From Enterocloster asparagiformis (GTDB lineage Bacteria; Bacillota; Clostridia; Lachnospirales; Lachnospiraceae), in assembly GCA_018380885.1 (NCBI GenBank), contig JAGZSY010000008.1:109032-173031 (forward strand): 64,000 bases of DNA. The letters run 5' to 3'. Positions 9,293 to 18,311 of the stretch are shown here, piece after piece (within the stretch, counting starts at the first letter, position 1; every line of letters starts with the position of its first letter). The position numbers were made by a program, and so were the translations under genes. The notes beneath the pieces are model-generated. The model saw only the letters and a list, made by a program, of their open reading frames with translations. It made no database searches and was not told where the DNA came from.

Positions 9293-12200
9293 ATGCAAAC
9301 ACAATTAACAGCGATTGAGACAATTAATGAATTTCTTCACAACTGGTTTGAGCTGCGGAATCTGGAGGCAACGGCGGCGTTTCTCTCTGAAAATGTGAGC
9401 TTTGTGGGCAGCGGCCAGGGGGAGGCGGCCTGTGGGAAGGCGGCGATGACCGACTACCTGCGCCAGGATATTGCCGAGATACAGGAGCCGTTTTCCTGTG
9501 AAATTTCAGTGATCTGCCAGCAGGCCCCGGCGGAAAACGTCCGCAATCTGTCGGCTGAGATCACGCTGAAAAATTCGCTGTACACCTGGCATCTGCGGGG
9601 ATTCTACACGCTGGTTCTGGAGCGGGGACTCTGGAAGGTGTTCAGCATCCATGTGGCGGAGCCCAGCCGGAATCAGACCGGCGGGGAGCACTACCCCCAG
9701 ACCCTGGTGCTGGAGCACATTGCCAGGCAGAGGCAGGAGCTGCTGAGCGACTCCGTGCCCGGCGGTATGATGGGCGGGTATGTTGAGCCGGGCTTTCCCT
9801 TTTATTTTATCAACCGTCATATGCTGGATTATCTGGGGTATGAGGATGAGGCGGAATTTGTTGCTGATATCGGCGGCATGATTTCCAACTGTATGCATCC
9901 CGACGACCGGGAGGCGTCGGATCGGGCCGTGACTGCGCAGATGGCGGAAAAGGGCGAGTATGCGGTGGATTACCGGATGAAGAAAAAGGACGGGTCTTAC
10001 ATTTGGGTTCACGATCTGGGCCGCAGGACCGTGGCTGAGAACGGGCGGGAGGCCATCGCCTCGGTGTGCGTGGATATCACGGCTCAGAAGAAGGCGCAGG
10101 AGGAGATACTGCACCTTTACAACAACATCCCCGGCGGAGTTTTCCGCTGCCGGTTTGACGGGGACCTCTCCGTGGTGGACGCCAACGACGGTCTTTTTGA
10201 GTTTATCGGGTACAGCCGCGACGAGTTTGCCGCCATGGGTAACAGGGTGTCCGCGGTCGTTTATCCTGAGGACTTACCCGCTGTGGCGGACAAGATGCAT
10301 AAACAGCTGAAATGCGGAAACACCTTCCACTGCCAGAACCGCCTGGTCTGCAAGGACGGCAGCATCAAATGGGCGTCCGTCAAGGCGCAGCTGTATGCGG
10401 AGCCCAACGGAGAACAGCATCTCTACTGCGTGCTGGTAGATATCACGGAGGAAAAACGCCTGCAGGAGCGGATCAACGAGCTGTACGAGCAGGAAATGAC
10501 CTACTTTGCCGAGCTCTCATCCAGGGACGGCACCTTTCAGGGGCGCATCAATATCACACAGGAACAGATGGAGAACTATATCTCCACAGCCAATGTGGCG
10601 GTGGCCAGGGTCGGCGATACCTACGAGCAGACGGTGGAAAATCTGGCGGCTTCCGCGGTGGACCCGCAGTACGGCAGAAGCATGCGGGAAACGCTGAGAC
10701 GGGAAAAGGTTCTTGCGGATTACAACGCGGGGAAAGTGGACTACCATTTTAATTTCCTGCGCAGGCGCAACGACGGAACCGCCTTCTGGAGCGACACCAG
10801 CTTCCGTTCCTGTCTGAATCCTGAGACCGGGGATATCATCCTTTTCTTTTATACCCAGGACGTTACGGAGCAGAGGCTGCAGGAGCTGCTGCTGAAGAAG
10901 ATTACCAAGCTGGATTATGATATTATTACTGAAATTGATATTTCCAACGCAGGATACAGGCTGGTGGGCTTTTCGGACGAGTGGAAGCCGACTATTCCGC
11001 TGAGCGGGAATTTCCAGGAGGAGATCAGGCTGGTCGCGAAACGCTGTATGAACGAAGAGGCGCAGCGTGAGTTCCTGGAAAAGCTGGATTTCGGATATAT
11101 GAAGGGGCAGCTGGAGCAGCAGGACGCGTACACCTTTATTCTGGAACTTCTGGAAGAGGGCGATTTGCGGATCAAACGGTTCCAGGTATTTTACATCAAT
11201 CAGGAGCTGGGCCGGGTTTGCATGACCAGGGCCGATGTGACGGATGTGGTGCGCCAGGAGCAGAAGCAGAAGGAGGAGCTGGCCGCGGCCCTGGTGGCCG
11301 CCGAGCAGGCCAACGCCGCAAAATCCGATTTTCTCAGCCGGATGAGCCACGAAATCCGCACACCCATGAACGCCATTATCGGCATGAGCACCATTGCCGC
11401 CCAGTCCATCGGCGACGACGAGCAGGTGGAGGACTGCATCGCCAAAATCGGAATCTCCTCCCGGTTCCTGCTGTCGCTGATCAATGATATCCTGGACATG
11501 AGCCGCATTGAGAGCGGCAAGATGCTGCTGAAAAACGAGCGGATTCCCACCGAGGATTTCCTTAACGGAATCAATTCGATTTGCTACGCCCAGGCGGCCA
11601 CCAAGGGAGTGGAGTACGAGTGCATCGTCGACCCTGTCCTGAGCGACTACTATATGGGGGATGCCATGAAGCTCCAGCAGGTGCTGATCAATATCCTGTC
11701 CAATGCCATCAAGTTTACCGGCGAGGGCGGGAAGGTGACGTTCTCCGCCACAGAGCGCAGGAAAATGAAGTCCGACGCAATCCTGCGCTTTATAGTCAAC
11801 GACACGGGCGTGGGCATGAGCGAGGATTTCCTGCCCCATATTTTCGAACCCTTTTCTCAGGAATCCACCGGAACCACGGCTCTGTTCGGGGGCACAGGGC
11901 TGGGCCTGGCTATCTCGAAAAGTATTGTGGATATGATGGACGGCAGGATCAATGTGCGCTCCATCAAGGGCATCGGCACGGAGTTCACAGTGGATGTGAA
12001 GCTGGGGATCAGCGAGGAGGAGAAGCTGCGGCATCATCAGAAAAAACAGAATTACAATTTTTCCCATTTAAAGACCCTGGTGGTGGATGATGATGTAGCT
12101 GTGTGCGAGAGCGCGGTCGTCACCCTCAAAGAGATGGGAGTCACCGCCGAGTGGGTGGACAGCGGCCGCAAGGCCGTGGATCGGGTGAAAACGCTGTGGG

Positions 12201-12877
12201 CTGAGAGCCGGTATTTCGACATGATCCTCATTGACTGGAAGATGCCGGAGATGGACGGCCTTGAGACTGCCCGCCGAATCCGCTCCATCGTGGGGGCGGA
12301 GGTTACGATCATCATTATGACGGCTTACGACTGGGTGTCTATCGAGCACGAGGCCAAGCTGGCGGGCGTGAATCTGCTGGTGAGCAAGCCCATGTTCAAG
12401 TCGTCCCTGATCTCCGCCTTCACAAAGGCGCTGGGCGAGAAGGAGGAGGAAGCGCAGCTGCCGGAGGAGGAGGATTACGATTTTTCCGGCAAGCGCGTGC
12501 TGCTGGCGGAGGACAACGCGATCAATACCGAGGTGGCGGTGATGCTGCTGGAGAGCAGGGGATTCCAGGTGGATACCGCGCAGAACGGGCTGCGCGCGCT
12601 GGAGATGTTCAGCAAATCGCCCACCGGGTATTACGATGCCATCCTCATGGACATCCGCATGCCCATCATGGACGGTCTGACTGCGGCGGGCAATATCCGC
12701 CATCTCAGCAACCTGGACGCGGCCACGATCCCCATTATCGCTATGACGGCAAACGCCTTTGACGAGGATATTGAGAAGAGCAAGGCCGCGGGCATGGACG
12801 CGCATCTGGCAAAGCCCATTGACCCGGCCAGAATGTACCGGACGCTGTACGATTTTATCTATGAGCCCAACGCGTAA
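9293..12877 (+). CDS. Hybrid sensor histidine kinase with NTF2/SnoaL-like N-terminus, PAS repeats and two receivers
   Basis: A 1194-residue cytoplasmic phosphorelay protein with no membrane segments. Residues 1-125 look like a SnoaL/NTF2-type domain (IETINEFLHNWFELRNLEAT, then WHLRGFYTLVLERGLWKVF). PAS domains follow at about 150-265 and 275-390, with two more PAS-like stretches to about 655. The H-box is SHEIRTPMNAIIG (His near 686), then the HATPase boxes ILSNAIKF, DTGVGMS and GGTGLGLAI. Receiver 1 has LIDWKMPEMDG (Asp near 980) and receiver 2 LMDIRMPIMDG (Asp near 1117). No HPt domain or output regulator adjoins it, so phosphate must pass to a protein encoded elsewhere. Confidence 0.92.
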   Translation: MQTQLTAIETINEFLHNWFELRNLEATAAFLSENVSFVGSGQGEAACGKAAMTDYLRQDIAEIQEPFSCEISVICQQAPAENVRNLSAEITLKNSLYTWHLRGFYTLVLERGLWKVFSIHVAEPSRNQTGGEHYPQTLVLEHIARQRQELLSDSVPGGMMGGYVEPGFPFYFINRHMLDYLGYEDEAEFVADIGGMISNCMHPDDREASDRAVTAQMAEKGEYAVDYRMKKKDGSYIWVHDLGRRTVAENGREAIASVCVDITAQKKAQEEILHLYNNIPGGVFRCRFDGDLSVVDANDGLFEFIGYSRDEFAAMGNRVSAVVYPEDLPAVADKMHKQLKCGNTFHCQNRLVCKDGSIKWASVKAQLYAEPNGEQHLYCVLVDITEEKRLQERINELYEQEMTYFAELSSRDGTFQGRINITQEQMENYISTANVAVARVGDTYEQTVENLAASAVDPQYGRSMRETLRREKVLADYNAGKVDYHFNFLRRRNDGTAFWSDTSFRSCLNPETGDIILFFYTQDVTEQRLQELLLKKITKLDYDIITEIDISNAGYRLVGFSDEWKPTIPLSGNFQEEIRLVAKRCMNEEAQREFLEKLDFGYMKGQLEQQDAYTFILELLEEGDLRIKRFQVFYINQELGRVCMTRADVTDVVRQEQKQKEELAAALVAAEQANAAKSDFLSRMSHEIRTPMNAIIGMSTIAAQSIGDDEQVEDCIAKIGISSRFLLSLINDILDMSRIESGKMLLKNERIPTEDFLNGINSICYAQAATKGVEYECIVDPVLSDYYMGDAMKLQQVLINILSNAIKFTGEGGKVTFSATERRKMKSDAILRFIVNDTGVGMSEDFLPHIFEPFSQESTGTTALFGGTGLGLAISKSIVDMMDGRINVRSIKGIGTEFTVDVKLGISEEEKLRHHQKKQNYNFSHLKTLVVDDDVAVCESAVVTLKEMGVTAEWVDSGRKAVDRVKTLWAESRYFDMILIDWKMPEMDGLETARRIRSIVGAEVTIIIMTAYDWVSIEHEAKLAGVNLLVSKPMFKSSLISAFTKALGEKEEEAQLPEEEDYDFSGKRVLLAEDNAINTEVAVMLLESRGFQVDTAQNGLRALEMFSKSPTGYYDAILMDIRMPIMDGLTAAGNIRHLSNLDAATIPIIAMTANAFDEDIEKSKAAGMDAHLAKPIDPARMYRTLYDFIYEPNA

Positions 12878-12951
12878 GGCGGGGCGGTCCGGAGTATGGG
12901 GCGCACGGCCGATCAGCCCGATTAAAGGTCCTGCTGCGCGCTGCGCATAAA

Positions 12952-12988
12952 AAGAGGGGCGGTTCCGGATACAGCATCGGACCGCCCC
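12952..12988 (-). terminator. Intrinsic terminator of the tyrosine recombinase gene
   Basis: On the minus strand, GGGGCGGT...ACCGCCCC with a nearly paired interior is followed by TCTTTTTA. It starts 6 bases after the recombinase stop codon and faces the hybrid kinase gene. Confidence 0.8.
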
Positions 12989-12993
12989 ATGGT

Positions 12994-14055
12994 TTACTCT
13001 TCCCTGAGCTTTACTTTGTTCCGCGCACTGCGCCGCCGCTGGTCCTCCAGGGCTGCGTAGTGCTTTTTTGTGGTGTTTACATCCGAGTGGCCCAGCACGT
13101 CGGCCACCAGATAGATATCCCCGGTCTCCCGGTACAGCGCGGTGCCGTAGGTGCTGCGCAGCTTGTGCGGGGTGATGGGCTTCAGGGGGGATATTGTTTT
13201 GGCGTACTTTTTCACCAGATTTTCAATGCTGCGCACGGACATGCGCTTTTTCTGCAGGGAGAGGAAGAGGGCCTCCTCGCTGCCGGACTCCGGGATGATG
13301 TGCCTGCGCTCTTCCAGATAATCCAGCAGGGCCTGCTCAACCTCCTCGCCGAAGTAGACGGTAACCTCCTTGCCGCCCTTGCGGTAAACCTTGAGGCCGC
13401 CGTTTTTGAAATCTACGTCCTTGATGTTGAGTCCCACGCACTCGGACACGCGCAGGCCGGTGCCCAGCAGCAGGGTCAGCAGGGCCAAGTCACGGACTCT
13501 GGTTTTTTCGTGGAATTGCTTTTGCTTCTCCGTCAGCTTGTCGCCCTGTTCCACCTCGTCCAGCAGCAGAGCCACCTCGTCCACATCCAGCCGGATGATC
13601 TCCTTGTCCCGCAGCTTGGGCAGCTGAATCTTGGCAGCCGGGTTGTTGTTCAGGCGTTCCGTGCGGTAAAAGTAGTTGTAAAAGCTTTTGAGGGAGCTGA
13701 TCTTGCGCTTGATGCCGCGCTCCTTGTTCATGACCTCCTGATCCCGGTCGTTGAAGCGGTATTTCAGGTATTCCATGTACTCCTCGAAATCCCCCACCGT
13801 GAGCTGGTCCAGGTGCTCCAGGGTGACGGCGGTCTTGTCCAGGCGGGAGAGGGCAGGATTTTCCTTTACCAGAAAGTCGAAAAACACACCCAGGTCATAG
13901 GCGTAGGCGATTCTGGTGCGGGAGGAGGTCCTGGGCTCAATGCCCCGGAAAAAATCCTTGCAGAACGGGGGCAGGCCGTTCATCATCTCCCGCAGCTTCA
14001 GTATGTTTTCCCGGTCCTTCTGTTCGTGATATGATAAATTTGACATTGCATTCAA
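12994..14055 (-). CDS. XerS/XerC-like tyrosine recombinase
   Basis: A 353-residue site-specific recombinase. Residues 1-150 form the SAM-like core-binding domain (RTRIAYAYDLGVFFDFLVKE). The catalytic domain carries all residues: Arg in GTGLRVSEC, Lys in YRKGGKEVT, HKLR in TPHKLRSTYG, His in LGHSDVNTT, and nucleophile Tyr in TKKHYAAL. Length and N-terminus resemble the single-protein XerS type of Firmicutes. Start may be 14055 or ATG 14046. It lies 3.3 kb from the integrase-less inovirus prophage and is a candidate host recombinase for it. That link is inference. Confidence 0.9.
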   Translation of the reverse strand: MNAMSNLSYHEQKDRENILKLREMMNGLPPFCKDFFRGIEPRTSSRTRIAYAYDLGVFFDFLVKENPALSRLDKTAVTLEHLDQLTVGDFEEYMEYLKYRFNDRDQEVMNKERGIKRKISSLKSFYNYFYRTERLNNNPAAKIQLPKLRDKEIIRLDVDEVALLLDEVEQGDKLTEKQKQFHEKTRVRDLALLTLLLGTGLRVSECVGLNIKDVDFKNGGLKVYRKGGKEVTVYFGEEVEQALLDYLEERRHIIPESGSEEALFLSLQKKRMSVRSIENLVKKYAKTISPLKPITPHKLRSTYGTALYRETGDIYLVADVLGHSDVNTTKKHYAALEDQRRRSARNKVKLREE

Positions 14056-14072
14056 CTTCTTTCTCTCTGATA

Positions 14073-14107
14073 CATTTTAGTATAGTAAAATGCGGGGATA
14101 TTGTAAA
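14073..14107 (-). promoter_or_regulatory. Promoter of the recombinase gene overlapped by a perfect dyad
   Basis: Minus strand TTTACA (14102-14107), 17-nt spacer, TATACT (14079-14084). The -10 box lies inside the dyad CATTTTA-N6-TAAAATG (14073-14092), which could be an autoregulatory binding site. Confidence 0.55.
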
Positions 14108-14322
14108 TGCTTTTTTCATTTTCCGGGAAGCCGGGAGAGCAGCGGCGCGCGGCTTCCCTCGGTTTTGCGCGGCCCGGCGGCAAATTTGCGGCCATGCCCC
14201 TGCGGATAGCGGATTTGGTAAAAAACGGATTGAAAAGAGGGCAGAGCTAGGGTATGATGAGAGATATAAGCGGTTCTGCGGATATGAGAAAGCGGAAACA
14301 GAGCGCTGTGAGGAGACGACCC

Positions 14323-15630
14323 ATGAGAAAATGCGGAAACATTTGTGAGAGAAGGAAAACGGCAGCGGTTTTGGCCCTGTCCGCTGCGCTGGCGTTGGGT
14401 GTTTTTTGTGAGACTGCGCGCGCTGAGACAGCGGAGGACGGGCGGGAGAAGTGTGTCACTCAGGAGGAAATTCGCGCGGAATACCATTTTGATCTGTACA
14501 GCAGCCTCTACGGTACGGCGGATGAGACCTCTGTGGAGGTCCTTTGGCGCAAAGTGGGGGAGAATGATCCCACCTTTGCCCAAGTGGGCATTGATACCGG
14601 AGAACAGGTCCTTGTCCTGCCGGACGGCTATGAGATGAGCTTTTGGCATGAGATCGACAACGGCGGCGTCTCTGTGATTTTGACGCCGGAGCAGGCGATT
14701 ACCCCGCTGTACACTGCCCGCAAAAATGAACACGCCTCTGGGCCTGTGGATGCGTATCTATACGAGAAAGTCCCGTCTGCTGCCGGCAGCGCCGTCTGTT
14801 ACGATTTGCCCCAGAATTTTGATTACCGCAGCCTGGGCCGGGGTATCGCCTCAGTGAAGCGTGTGGTCAGGATAACGGAGACCGGAAGCGGGGCGTCCCG
14901 CGAGTCCGCAAAAGAGGCTGTCTATCTGGATATAAATGGAAATGGTGTCCCGTCTATCGTGAATTTAAAGTCGACGGACAGGGAGATGTACCGCGTCCAA
15001 AGAGGGGATACACTTCAGTCCATCGCTGAAGACAGGTACTGTGATCCGACTATGTGGACGGCGATCTTCCGGCGCAACCGGGATCATATCTCCCACGCGG
15101 ATTTAATTTATGCGGGACAAATGATCATTGTCCCCAAGACGGAAGCGGAGATTGCCGGGGATGTGATCGTCATGCCGCCCAGGAGGGAGCTATCCCAGGG
15201 AGATGAGGCGCTGTTGTACCGGGACATTTCCGAGATGGCGGATTTGGGCCAGGTATTTCAACTGTCTGACGGAACCAGGGTCAGCGTAGAGTGGAAGGGC
15301 GTGCCTGCGGACGGCGAACAGCAGGTGCTGTATTTGGCTGAGAATCACCGGATGACCAGCTGGTTTGTGATCAAAAACGGTACTTCGGAGACTAAAGCGG
15401 AAGTGAGGGTCATCGATCCCTTCTACATCGGACAGCGCAATGAAAATCCGGAGGGTCCCATGGATGAGTATCTCTATCACAAGAATCCGGTGCCGGAGAC
15501 AAATACCGTCGTCTATGAGCTGCCTCCGGATTTCGATTTGATCGATGACGGAAGCAGCGTGACGCGGGTGCTGCGGATCGAGAACCTGGTAACAGGGGCG
15601 TACTATGAAGAAGAGACCCCTGTGGATTAG
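14323..15630 (+). CDS. Secreted LysM protein with a duplicated flanking domain
   Basis: A 435-residue exported protein. The start at 14323 is set by GTGAGGAGA 7 nt upstream; upstream in-frame ATGs lack such a site. Residues 1-30 are a signal peptide (RRKTAAVLALSAALALGVFC, cleavage near ARA). A LysM motif (YRVQRGDTLQSIAEDRY, about 222-271) would bind peptidoglycan or chitin-type glycans. It is flanked by two copies of a related domain (about 95-189 and 332-425) sharing the pattern R-x-NE-x4-GP-x-D-x-YLY-x-K and YxLPxxFD then RVxRI. I do not recognise that domain. Confidence 0.8.
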   Translation: MRKCGNICERRKTAAVLALSAALALGVFCETARAETAEDGREKCVTQEEIRAEYHFDLYSSLYGTADETSVEVLWRKVGENDPTFAQVGIDTGEQVLVLPDGYEMSFWHEIDNGGVSVILTPEQAITPLYTARKNEHASGPVDAYLYEKVPSAAGSAVCYDLPQNFDYRSLGRGIASVKRVVRITETGSGASRESAKEAVYLDINGNGVPSIVNLKSTDREMYRVQRGDTLQSIAEDRYCDPTMWTAIFRRNRDHISHADLIYAGQMIIVPKTEAEIAGDVIVMPPRRELSQGDEALLYRDISEMADLGQVFQLSDGTRVSVEWKGVPADGEQQVLYLAENHRMTSWFVIKNGTSETKAEVRVIDPFYIGQRNENPEGPMDEYLYHKNPVPETNTVVYELPPDFDLIDDGSSVTRVLRIENLVTGAYYEEETPVD

Positions 15631-15656
15631 ATTGCGGATTGGAAAGGGGGCGCCAT

Positions 15657-16847
15657 ATGACAGAGCTGAGTGTTGAACAGATTCGCAATTTCCGGCTGCG
15701 GGCCCATCATTTGGACACAGTATATGAATCTGCGGATATCCAGGCCCTTGTGGGGGCCTGTGGAATGCAGAACAGCCCGCCCGGAGCCTGGGAGGCGGCT
15801 CTCTATAACCGGGCTCCCGGCTGCACCATGGCGGAGATGGAGCGCCTGCTGTGGGAGGATAAAACGCTTTTGCAGGCGTGGAGCCTGCGGGGAGCGCCGG
15901 TGGTATTTCCCACCGCTGAGAGCAGCGCGTTTTTGGCTGCGCTGACCGCCGCGGGGGATGAGCCGTGGATTTATACGCAGGGAATCGCCCTGGCCCTCGA
16001 TTTTTTACAGATGGGCTTTGACGAGCTGTTTGCACTGATGAGACAGGTGATGCCTCAGATGGATGGAGAGCGCATTCTCAGTAAAACAGCTCTGGACCAA
16101 CGGATCGCAGATTGGATGCTGCCGCTTCTGCCGGCCGCGAAGCGGCAGCTGTGGAGCCAGCCGTCCATGTACGGCAGCCCGGATAAACAGACCGTGGGGG
16201 GAGCGGTGGTGTCCTTTATGCTCCGGCCCTGCGCCTTTTTGGGGTTGGTGGTGTTCGGAGAGCGGAGCGGGGGCAGCCCCACATTTACCTCCTACAGGAG
16301 CTGGGTGGGCCATGATATGAGTGTGGACGGGGAGGCCGCCGGGAAGCTGGTGCGCAAATTTTTACACTGCTATGGTCCGGCTACCACGGACATGTTCGCG
16401 AATTGGCTGGGGTGTTCCGGAAAACAGGGAAGGCGCATGTGGCAGCTTGCGGCAGAGGAGATGGAACCGGTCGCTGTGTTAGGGAAAAAGGCCTTCATTC
16501 TGTCTGCAGACAGAGAACAGTTCCTCTCCACGGAGTCCCTGTCCCGGGAGCTGCTTCTGCTGGGCGGACACGATCCCTTCCTGGATCAGCGGGACAGGCT
16601 GATCCTGCAGCCGGACAAATCGCTTCACAGGCGGATATGGAAGCTGGTGGCAAATCCCGGCGCCATCCTGTACCGCGGGGAGATCATCGGCGTATGGACC
16701 GGCAAAAAGAAGGGCCGTGGCATGGAAATCAGAATGACGCTGTGGGCGAAGCGCGGGAAAAAGCAGGAGCTTTGTGCTCTGGCCGAGGCGTACGCCGCCT
16801 TCCGGGGGCAGATGTTAATGGAGGTTGAGGTGGAAGGTTGTTATTAA
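15657..16847 (+). CDS. AlkZ/YcaQ-like winged-helix DNA-binding protein (HTH_42)
   Basis: A 396-residue member of the HTH_42 family, which includes the DNA glycosylases AlkZ and YcaQ. The N-terminal hallmark is present: GACGMQNSPPGAWEAALYNR, then EDKTLLQAWSLRGAPVVFP, matching the usual RT(W)xxRGTxH segment. The family's catalytic Q-x-Q or Q-x-D motif aligns with QNS here, so the second catalytic residue is missing and glycosylase activity is doubtful. The histidine of RGTxH is also replaced. Start ATG 15657 follows GGAAAGGGGG; the TTG at 15639 precedes that site. It is 26 bases downstream of the LysM gene. Confidence 0.75.
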   Translation: MTELSVEQIRNFRLRAHHLDTVYESADIQALVGACGMQNSPPGAWEAALYNRAPGCTMAEMERLLWEDKTLLQAWSLRGAPVVFPTAESSAFLAALTAAGDEPWIYTQGIALALDFLQMGFDELFALMRQVMPQMDGERILSKTALDQRIADWMLPLLPAAKRQLWSQPSMYGSPDKQTVGGAVVSFMLRPCAFLGLVVFGERSGGSPTFTSYRSWVGHDMSVDGEAAGKLVRKFLHCYGPATTDMFANWLGCSGKQGRRMWQLAAEEMEPVAVLGKKAFILSADREQFLSTESLSRELLLLGGHDPFLDQRDRLILQPDKSLHRRIWKLVANPGAILYRGEIIGVWTGKKKGRGMEIRMTLWAKRGKKQELCALAEAYAAFRGQMLMEVEVEGCY

Positions 16848-16871
16848 TTTAACAAATTACAGGGTGAAAAA

Positions 16872-17272
16872 GTGGGTGGTCTAAGGATAAGTAAAAACGG
16901 TATATTGAGTGATCGAACAGACGTATTTTTAATCAACAGCAAAGAAATAAACCATGCAGTGATTGATCTCATTGATACGATGATCGATAGCGAAAAGACT
17001 GGAACGATCAATACCGTACAGACATAAATGACATTCAGGAGGAATTGATAACGTAAGCGTATCAGGCGATCATTACATTACTGGAGAATTATTTGGCCAC
17101 CAGTAATATTATGTATCAAAATTTGGTCAATCTAAGGAATGGCTATGCGGAGAAAATGTCGAATACATATGATGAGCTGATACAATTATTCGATGAAAAT
17201 GACATTGAATACCATGAGAGAATCAACGAAGATGGGGCAAAACAGTTAGAGTATAGATATATGAGCCAATAG
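16872..17272 (+). pseudogene. Degraded AT-rich gene remnant
   Basis: Two coding-like segments in different frames. GTG 16872 opens a 51-codon frame ending at 17027 (VFLINSKEINHAVIDLIDTM inside it). A second frame covers about 16995-17272 and contains DINDIQEELIT, a TAA at 17054, then AYQAIITLLENYL to MSQ and TAG. Composition is AT-rich like the prophage and unlike the G+C-rich genes before it. I interpret it as one small gene broken by a frameshift and a stop. Homology is not recognised. It lies just outside the prophage left repeat. Confidence 0.35.
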
Positions 17273-17324
17273 TTGTATGGGCGTGTGGAAGCATGGTAAG
17301 TGTGTTTGTATGCGTTTTTTTGCA

Positions 17325-17347
17325 ATAACTATGCGTTAAACAAGCGT
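17325..17347 (+). repeat. Prophage left attachment-site repeat (attL core)
   Basis: 23-bp direct repeat beginning ATAACTATGCG and ending AAACAAGCGT, identical to 23959-23981. Outside these 23 bases the two flanks differ immediately. A degenerate partner arm ACGTATAGTT lies at 17363-17372, inside the prophage. Confidence 0.85.
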
Positions 17348-17385
17348 ATAATGTGGTGTTTTACGTATAGTTGACATAATCCGTG

Positions 17386-17613
17386 CTAATTCATACCATC
17401 GATGTTACAGTCTGCAATGCCGAGAATCAATTTATCGAGAGCAGATGTTAATACCTTAATTTCAGCTTCCATGTTTGCATAACGTTCAGACATTTCCATA
17501 CTGGAGCCAAACATTCGCTGATTACGCTCATATGTATGTTGTGTGGCTTCCAACTGATGGCGTACAACGTGTTGCACATAAGACAGTTCACGCCGGTCCA
17601 GATCAATAAGCAT
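17386..17613 (-). CDS. Small prophage protein, unknown
   Basis: A 75-residue hydrophilic protein that is mostly predicted helix (RRELSYVQHVVRHQLEATQH, then MEAEIKVLTSALDKLILGI). Start ATG 17613 has GAGAGGTG 5 nt upstream. It is the last leftward gene before the left repeat. In a circular phage form it would lie just ahead of the terminator at 23903-23949. No family recognised. Coding status rests on the ribosome binding site and position. Confidence 0.6.
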   Translation of the reverse strand: MLIDLDRRELSYVQHVVRHQLEATQHTYERNQRMFGSSMEMSERYANMEAEIKVLTSALDKLILGIADCNIDGMN

Positions 17614-17733
17614 GTAATCACCTCTCAACGATGGTAACGACAACGTTGACGATACGCTGCCGCCAGTTACTTGGTACAGTGGGTAATCAAGGAGAGAGGA
17701 GGCGCAACCGTGAGCACAGTGCCTCCTAAAGCA

Positions 17734-17907
17734 TTATGTAATATCGTGACTACTAATTATATGTTCTAAACCATAGCGAAGAGCTACACCAATGACATCA
17801 TTAAACGTCCATTCATCCTCATCTGAACCATCTTCATGTAAATGATTGGCGTTCATATGTTTCATAATCTTTACAGCCATATCCTTCTCTTCACGTGTAA
17901 AATACAT
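17734..17907 (-). CDS. Small prophage protein, unknown
   Basis: A 57-residue acidic protein beginning MYFTREEKDMAVKIMKHMNA, with a C-terminal helix DVIGVALRYGLEHIISSHD. The tail resembles the helical part of small RHH-like regulators but no DNA-binding strand is evident. Start ATG 17907 has GGAGG 5 nt upstream. It follows the 77-residue gene upstream by 11 bases, so both share a transcript. Confidence 0.55.
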   Translation of the reverse strand: MYFTREEKDMAVKIMKHMNANHLHEDGSDEDEWTFNDVIGVALRYGLEHIISSHDIT

Positions 17908-17918
17908 ATAGACCTCCA

Positions 17919-18152
17919 TTAAGAGATATCCAGCAAAGCCACCTTACCAGAAACTGGATTATAATCAAGCTCCACTACAACGTCAGAGTAAGGTTCAAGT
18001 ATAGTATACCGGCCGTAATCTTCAGCATTTACATAGCACCGTAAAGAGTCCAAACCCTGAGCAAATCCAACCACATAAAATGTCTGAGAGGGATCTTTAA
18101 AACCCTGGCGTTTCTCAATACCCAAAAACTTAAAATTACCCTGCAATTTCAT
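17919..18152 (-). CDS. Small prophage protein, candidate ssDNA-binding (gpV-like) protein
   Basis: A 77-residue protein with alternating short strands (GNFKFLGIEKRQ, FYVVGFAQGLDSLRCYV, VVVELDYNPVSGKVALLDI). Filamentous phages encode a small all-beta ssDNA-binding protein of about this size, and the position downstream of a phage promoter fits. That assignment is inference from size, strand pattern and context; no diagnostic motif exists. Start ATG 18152 has GGAGG 7 nt upstream. A minus-strand TTTACC-N17-TATATT promoter is visible near 18200-18230. Confidence 0.5.
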   Translation of the reverse strand: MKLQGNFKFLGIEKRQGFKDPSQTFYVVGFAQGLDSLRCYVNAEDYGRYTILEPYSDVVVELDYNPVSGKVALLDIS

Positions 18153-18311
18153 CAAACAACCTCCATTTCTTTATCAACCATTAAGATACCTTATCAAAAC
18201 AATATACAAAAATCTGAAATCATGGTAAAATAGTTGTACCCCTACACCTATTCGGAATGACTCAGATTTTCGGAAGGTTACCAATGCACCTACAACAACC
18301 GTATTGACATT

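Noticed and set aside
14073..14092. Dyad upstream of the recombinase as a dif site
   Set aside because: CATTTTA-N6-TAAAATG coincides with the gene's -10 box and does not match the dif consensus that I know; a promoter-linked operator is simpler.
17325..17372. Canonical dif site at the prophage border
   Set aside because: The repeat shares only short A+T-rich stretches with E. coli or B. subtilis dif and lacks their arm spacing, so I do not call it dif.
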